Part shown: positions 5,946 through 9,075 of the stretch, in pieces | Numbering within the stretch: position 1 is the stretch's first letter | Layout: the number at the start of each line of letters is the position of its first letter | NCBI GenBank assembly: GCA_964561495.1 | Contig: CAZLPW010000079.1 | Coordinates: 1 to 9,075, forward strand | Source: CAZLPW01 sp964561495 | GTDB lineage: Bacteria; Fidelibacterota; Marinisomatia; Marinisomatales; UBA1611 | Length of the DNA: 9,075 nt | Direction of reading: 5' to 3' | Translations under genes and position numbers: made by a program | The notes under the pieces: generated by a model | Database searches by the model: none | Told to the model about the DNA's origin: nothing | What the model saw: only the letters and a program-made list of their open reading frames with translations

Positions 5946-8138
5946 ATGGATTATCTTTTGATTAGAAAGATGGTAAATATTTTTCAATATCAAAGATACT
6001 GGAATAAAATTTTTTTATTCAAAGTTGTTTTTGCCTTTTATTTTTTGATTGGGATGCATCTTTATCTGCCGCATGTGGGTGGCGGGGGGCTCTACGTACC
6101 ATATAATATTTTTGGATGGTCTACTATTGGAATTCTAATAGGTATATCATTTTGGTACATATCAGAACATAGAAAACTGGAGTTTAGTAGGTTCCAGATT
6201 TTTGGTTGGGTTATGTTTCTTTTGTTTTTAATTCCAATGTATTATCCTAATAATGAGTTTGCCTATCGTGCTACCTATAGGTTGTTATTTGTTGCTGGAG
6301 GTATAACTCTATATGGTGTTTTTCTACAAATGAGGCTAAATAAAGATGATAAAATTCACATTCTTCTTATTATACTTATAGCGGCCTTTATTCAGTCCTT
6401 AGTTGGCATTATCCAGTACTATGGTTTGTTTACCACATCTTTTGGGCTATTTGAAAAAAAGATCTTTCCTTATGGGACCTTTCAACAAAAGAATGTGATG
6501 ACAACCTTTTTAGCGACTGGCATTGGTATAAGTCTGTTTTTGTTATCAAAGAGGCTAGACCTATTTAGACATAAAATTTATCTGTATTTTTTACTACTAG
6601 TTCCTTTTACGAGTTCAATAATCATTATTGCAATTAAGTCCAAGGCAGGTTACATCGCTCTTTTTTCAACAATCATTTTTCAATTATTTTTGGTAAATAT
6701 TAGGAGTAAAGAGGTAAGAGTATGGTTTTTATCTCTTTTCCTAGGCCTTTTTGTTGGGTGGGTCTCTCCCAAGGCAGTTAATTATTTTGACTCGAATACC
6801 ATCCCACTTTATGAAAGAGGTATTAAGAGCCAGATGAGCACTGTAAATACTAGAGTACTTTATTATTCTACCACTTGGCAAATGTTTATAGATAATAAAG
6901 TTTTTGGCGTAGGATATGGTAGATTTCCAAGGGAGATCAGAAATAATTTAGCCAAACTCCGTGCAAAATCTCCTGACTCTGATTTTAAACTAAGTGAGTA
7001 TATAGACCACCCTCATAATGAGATATTACTTTGGGTTTCGGAAGGTGGAGTCGCTCCTTTAATTGGGTTTATTATTTTAATTTTTTCTTTTATCGTTATG
7101 ATTCTTAGGCGAGGTAGGTCAGATGTTTTGCTTTGTTTTTCCTTGATTTCGCCGATTGGTTTCCACGCCCTTTTTGAGTTGCCATTTTTTATATCGGTGC
7201 CTCATTGGATCACTATACTTTTTCTAATATATTTTTTTGATGATATAGATTATACTTATGAACTTAGATCACCGAGGGTAGCTCTTTTGCTAATGGTGTT
7301 TTTTCCTTCTATGATTATTTATAACATGCTTAATGTATATAAAAATGCAAGGCTCTTAGCAAATTATGAGGCCTTAAGCAGGTATAAACATATTAATCAA
7401 TACGAAATTTTGCTGGAAATAAAAAACCCTGGGCCATTATACTTGTTTTATAATTATGAATTGATGAAATCTATGCTTGATATTGGGATAAAGACCAAAA
7501 ACACTAAAATTTTAGAGGATGTTGTAGAAAAGTCTAAATATTTTGTTCAGCATACTCCAATTATTAGTGTCTTTGAAATAAGGTCTATAGCGTTAAAACA
7601 ACTTGGTAAAAATATACACGCCACTGCCATTGAGTTCAATGCGCGTTATCTTTATCCAGATTCATCTGAGGGTACAGAATGGTTACATCAAAAGAATGAT
7701 AGTCAATTGGAAGAAAAATTTAAGATAAAGAATGAGGAAAGGCTTCGAAAAGCAGAGTTGTTCCTTGAAAAAAATAAGAAAAACAACCCCGATATTTTTG
7801 AGACCGATTCAGGATTGCAATATCGAATTATAAGAACGGGCAATGGAAATAGACCGTCATTAACCAGTAAAGTTTCCGTGCACTATGAAGGAAGGTTTAC
7901 TGATGGTTCAGAATTTGATTCTTCAATTAAAAGAGGAAGCCCTTCGGAATTTTTTGCAAATGGAGTTATCAAGGGCTGGACGGAAGGCCTTCAGTTAATG
8001 AAAGAAGGCTCGATATATGAACTGTTTATCCATCCTAAATTGGCGTATGGTGAAAGAGGGAACAGGACAATTCCTGGGAATAGTTGTCTTGTTTTCAAGG
8101 TTGAATTAATTGGAATTTTAGATAAAATAAAAGAATGA
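5946..8138 (+). CDS. PglL/WaaL-type O-antigen ligase or O-oligosaccharyltransferase with C-terminal FKBP prolyl isomerase
   Basis: This inner-membrane ligase transfers lipid-linked glycan to a periplasmic acceptor (protein Ser/Thr in PglL/TfpO enzymes, lipid A core in WaaL) and carries an extra catalytic domain. About 13 hydrophobic segments lie between 22 and 462. Basic loops (e.g. 73-82, 201-210, 388-392) place the N terminus inside and the C terminus in the periplasm. Family marks are GTFQQKN (177-183) and a large loop (276-365) containing RVLYYSTTWQ (303-312) and HPHNEIL (355-361). Residues 463-590 resemble the post-membrane region of PglL-like ligases. Residues about 592-730 are a FkpA/Mip-like FKBP: a charged helix, SGLQYRI, then Tyr647, Phe657, Asp658, Arg663, Phe670, Val674-Ile675, Trp678, Tyr701 and Phe717, matching the FKBP12 active-site set. 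Most PglL/WaaL proteins lack this domain. The stop overlaps the permease start as ATGA. Confidence 0.85.
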   Translation: MDYLLIRKMVNIFQYQRYWNKIFLFKVVFAFYFLIGMHLYLPHVGGGGLYVPYNIFGWSTIGILIGISFWYISEHRKLEFSRFQIFGWVMFLLFLIPMYYPNNEFAYRATYRLLFVAGGITLYGVFLQMRLNKDDKIHILLIILIAAFIQSLVGIIQYYGLFTTSFGLFEKKIFPYGTFQQKNVMTTFLATGIGISLFLLSKRLDLFRHKIYLYFLLLVPFTSSIIIIAIKSKAGYIALFSTIIFQLFLVNIRSKEVRVWFLSLFLGLFVGWVSPKAVNYFDSNTIPLYERGIKSQMSTVNTRVLYYSTTWQMFIDNKVFGVGYGRFPREIRNNLAKLRAKSPDSDFKLSEYIDHPHNEILLWVSEGGVAPLIGFIILIFSFIVMILRRGRSDVLLCFSLISPIGFHALFELPFFISVPHWITILFLIYFFDDIDYTYELRSPRVALLLMVFFPSMIIYNMLNVYKNARLLANYEALSRYKHINQYEILLEIKNPGPLYLFYNYELMKSMLDIGIKTKNTKILEDVVEKSKYFVQHTPIISVFEIRSIALKQLGKNIHATAIEFNARYLYPDSSEGTEWLHQKNDSQLEEKFKIKNEERLRKAELFLEKNKKNNPDIFETDSGLQYRIIRTGNGNRPSLTSKVSVHYEGRFTDGSEFDSSIKRGSPSEFFANGVIKGWTEGLQLMKEGSIYELFIHPKLAYGERGNRTIPGNSCLVFKVELIGILDKIKE

Positions 8139-8902
8139 ATAGATCAACTAAATATATTATTGACCTAATAACAGTCCTTACGACCAAGGAGATGAAAATC
8201 CGTTACAAAAATAATGTTTTAGGTTATTTATGGTCAGTACTTCAGCCTCTATCATTTGCGATGGTGTATTTTATTGCTTTCAAGATTGTAATGCGAATTG
8301 AGATGGAAAACTATACACTTTTTTTGATTACTGGCATGTTCCCTTGGCAGTGGTTTGCCAATTCGATGAATGAGGCATCAAGATTATTTATTTTTAATGA
8401 TACAATTATTAAAAAAGTTAATTTTCCTCGAAATGCTTTAGTAATAGCTAGTATCTGTAATGATGGTATCCATTTTATTCTATCTATTCCCGTTATTCTT
8501 TTTTTCTTTTTTATTTATGATATGCCAATCGCAATTAGTTTATTATGGTATGTACCATTACTATTGATCCTGCAGTTCGTGATTACCTATAGTGGGAGCT
8601 TGTTTATAGCTACAGTTAATCTATTTTTCCAAGACATGGCGAGACTTGTTCCTATATTTATAACCTTTTTATTTTTTTTGACACCGATTATATATAGCTC
8701 TGATATGGTACCTGATAAATACAAATATTTAGTATCACTCAATCCTATAGCACCGTTAATGGTAAGTTGGAGGAATCTATTTTTAAATGGACAGATAGAT
8801 ATACAGAACATTTTAATTACACTTGTGTATAGTATAATTTTTTTAATTATAGCTCAATTTACTTATAGAAAGCTAGTCTGGAAATTTGCAGAGGTTTTAT
8901 AA
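8135..8902 (+). CDS. ABC-2 type polysaccharide export permease (Wzm/TagG-like)
   Basis: This inner-membrane permease forms, with an ATPase, a transporter that flips or exports lipid-linked polysaccharide such as O-antigen. At 255 residues it has the family size. The cytoplasmic N-terminal interface helix carries the signature RYKNNVLGYLWSVLQPL (23-39). Six hydrophobic segments fall near 35-53, 60-77, 107-127, 137-160, 170-187 and 226-245. The conserved FFQDMARLVP (164-173) and NPIAPLMVSWR (203-213) are typical of the RfbA/Wzm branch. The start overlaps the ligase stop by 4 bases and the stop overlaps the ATPase start by one base, indicating a tightly coupled operon. Teichoic acid or capsule export permeases are close relatives, so the exact polymer is unknown. 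Confidence 0.92.
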   Translation: MNRSTKYIIDLITVLTTKEMKIRYKNNVLGYLWSVLQPLSFAMVYFIAFKIVMRIEMENYTLFLITGMFPWQWFANSMNEASRLFIFNDTIIKKVNFPRNALVIASICNDGIHFILSIPVILFFFFIYDMPIAISLLWYVPLLLILQFVITYSGSLFIATVNLFFQDMARLVPIFITFLFFLTPIIYSSDMVPDKYKYLVSLNPIAPLMVSWRNLFLNGQIDIQNILITLVYSIIFLIIAQFTYRKLVWKFAEVL

Positions 8903-9075
8903 TGAGCTCAGTGATTAAATGTTCCAATGTTAGCAAAAATTTCATTATGTATCATCACTTTACAGGTGGAATAAAGAATTTTTTATTTAACATTCCTTCT
9001 GCTATAAGATCTATGAGAGCCACAAGAAGGACTGTATTGGAGGATGTTAGTTTTAAGATAACCCGCGGAGAGACG
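8902..9075 (+). CDS. ABC transporter ATP-binding protein, N-terminal fragment (Wzt-like), cut by window edge
   Basis: The ATG at 8902-8904 shares its first base with the TAA stop of the permease (TAATG), and 58 codons are open to the window edge. The start MSSVIKCSNVSKNF is the first strand of an ABC nucleotide-binding domain. VLEDVSFKITRGET, at the edge, is the strand pair that immediately precedes Walker A. Between them is a basic/aromatic insert of about 30 residues (YHHFTGGIKNFLF to RATRR), a hallmark of polysaccharide-exporter ATPases (Wzt, TagH, KpsT-like) as opposed to generic importers. Walker A and any C-terminal carbohydrate-binding domain lie beyond the window. It should partner the preceding permease. 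Confidence 0.88.
   Translation, partial: MSSVIKCSNVSKNFIMYHHFTGGIKNFLFNIPSAIRSMRATRRTVLEDVSFKITRGET

Noticed and set aside
7683..7740. Possible frameshift or assembly join creating the ligase-FKBP fusion
   Set aside because: The junction stays in frame, has ordinary base composition for the gene, includes the charged helix normally found before FKBP cores in FkpA/Mip proteins, and ends with a clean ATGA overlap to the next gene. It should still be confirmed in relatives.
8587..8811. 74-codon minus-strand open frame inside the Wzm-like permease
   Set aside because: It lies wholly within a well-supported conserved gene with no sign of its own start signals or domain.

Overview
The window comes from an AT-rich genome (roughly two thirds A+T by eye). 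It is probably a Gram-negative (diderm) bacterium: it encodes a type IV pilus assembly set, a sigma54 activator, a periplasm-facing glycan ligase and a Wzm/Wzt-type polysaccharide exporter. I cannot place it to phylum from the sequence alone.

Left part (1-5790), all on the minus strand. Reading in the direction of transcription, the genes are a stand-alone receiver protein, prepilin peptidase (PilD), assembly ATPase (PilB), a sigma54 enhancer-binding protein (EBP) and the inner-membrane platform protein (PilC). Neighbouring genes overlap by 4-8 bases or sit 2 bases apart, so this looks like one operon. After a 217-base gap, a truncated gene at the left edge starts with a type III signal peptide (MKTLLNNKG/NSLAEF), so it is a pilin or pilin-like subunit. 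Its upstream region carries a near-consensus sigma54 promoter (TGGCAC-N5-TTGTT at 101-116). The EBP encoded inside the pilus operon is the natural candidate activator, as PilR is for pilA in other bacteria.

Both receiver domains in this cluster have Glu at the position of the phosphoacceptor Asp: E57 in the stand-alone protein and E48 in the EBP. The EBP receiver has also lost its acidic pocket, its Thr/Ser and its Lys. No histidine kinase is visible. This suggests phosphorylation-independent control of pilin expression.

Right part (5946-9075), on the plus strand and divergent from the pilus operon. The first gene is a 730-residue PglL/WaaL-type ligase (13 predicted membrane segments, HPHNE motif in the large periplasmic loop) with an FKBP-type peptidyl-prolyl isomerase fused in frame at its C terminus. 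It overlaps by 4 bases an ABC-2 polysaccharide export permease (Wzm-like), which overlaps by 1 base the start of its ATPase (Wzt-like), cut by the window edge. The ligase could glycosylate pilin (given the adjacent pilus genes) or ligate an exported polysaccharide (given the co-transcribed transporter). The ligase-FKBP fusion is the most unusual item here.

The two noncoding stretches (51-267 and 5791-5945) hold promoter-like and inverted-repeat elements. I saw no tRNA, rRNA, CRISPR, insertion sequence or convincing intrinsic terminator.
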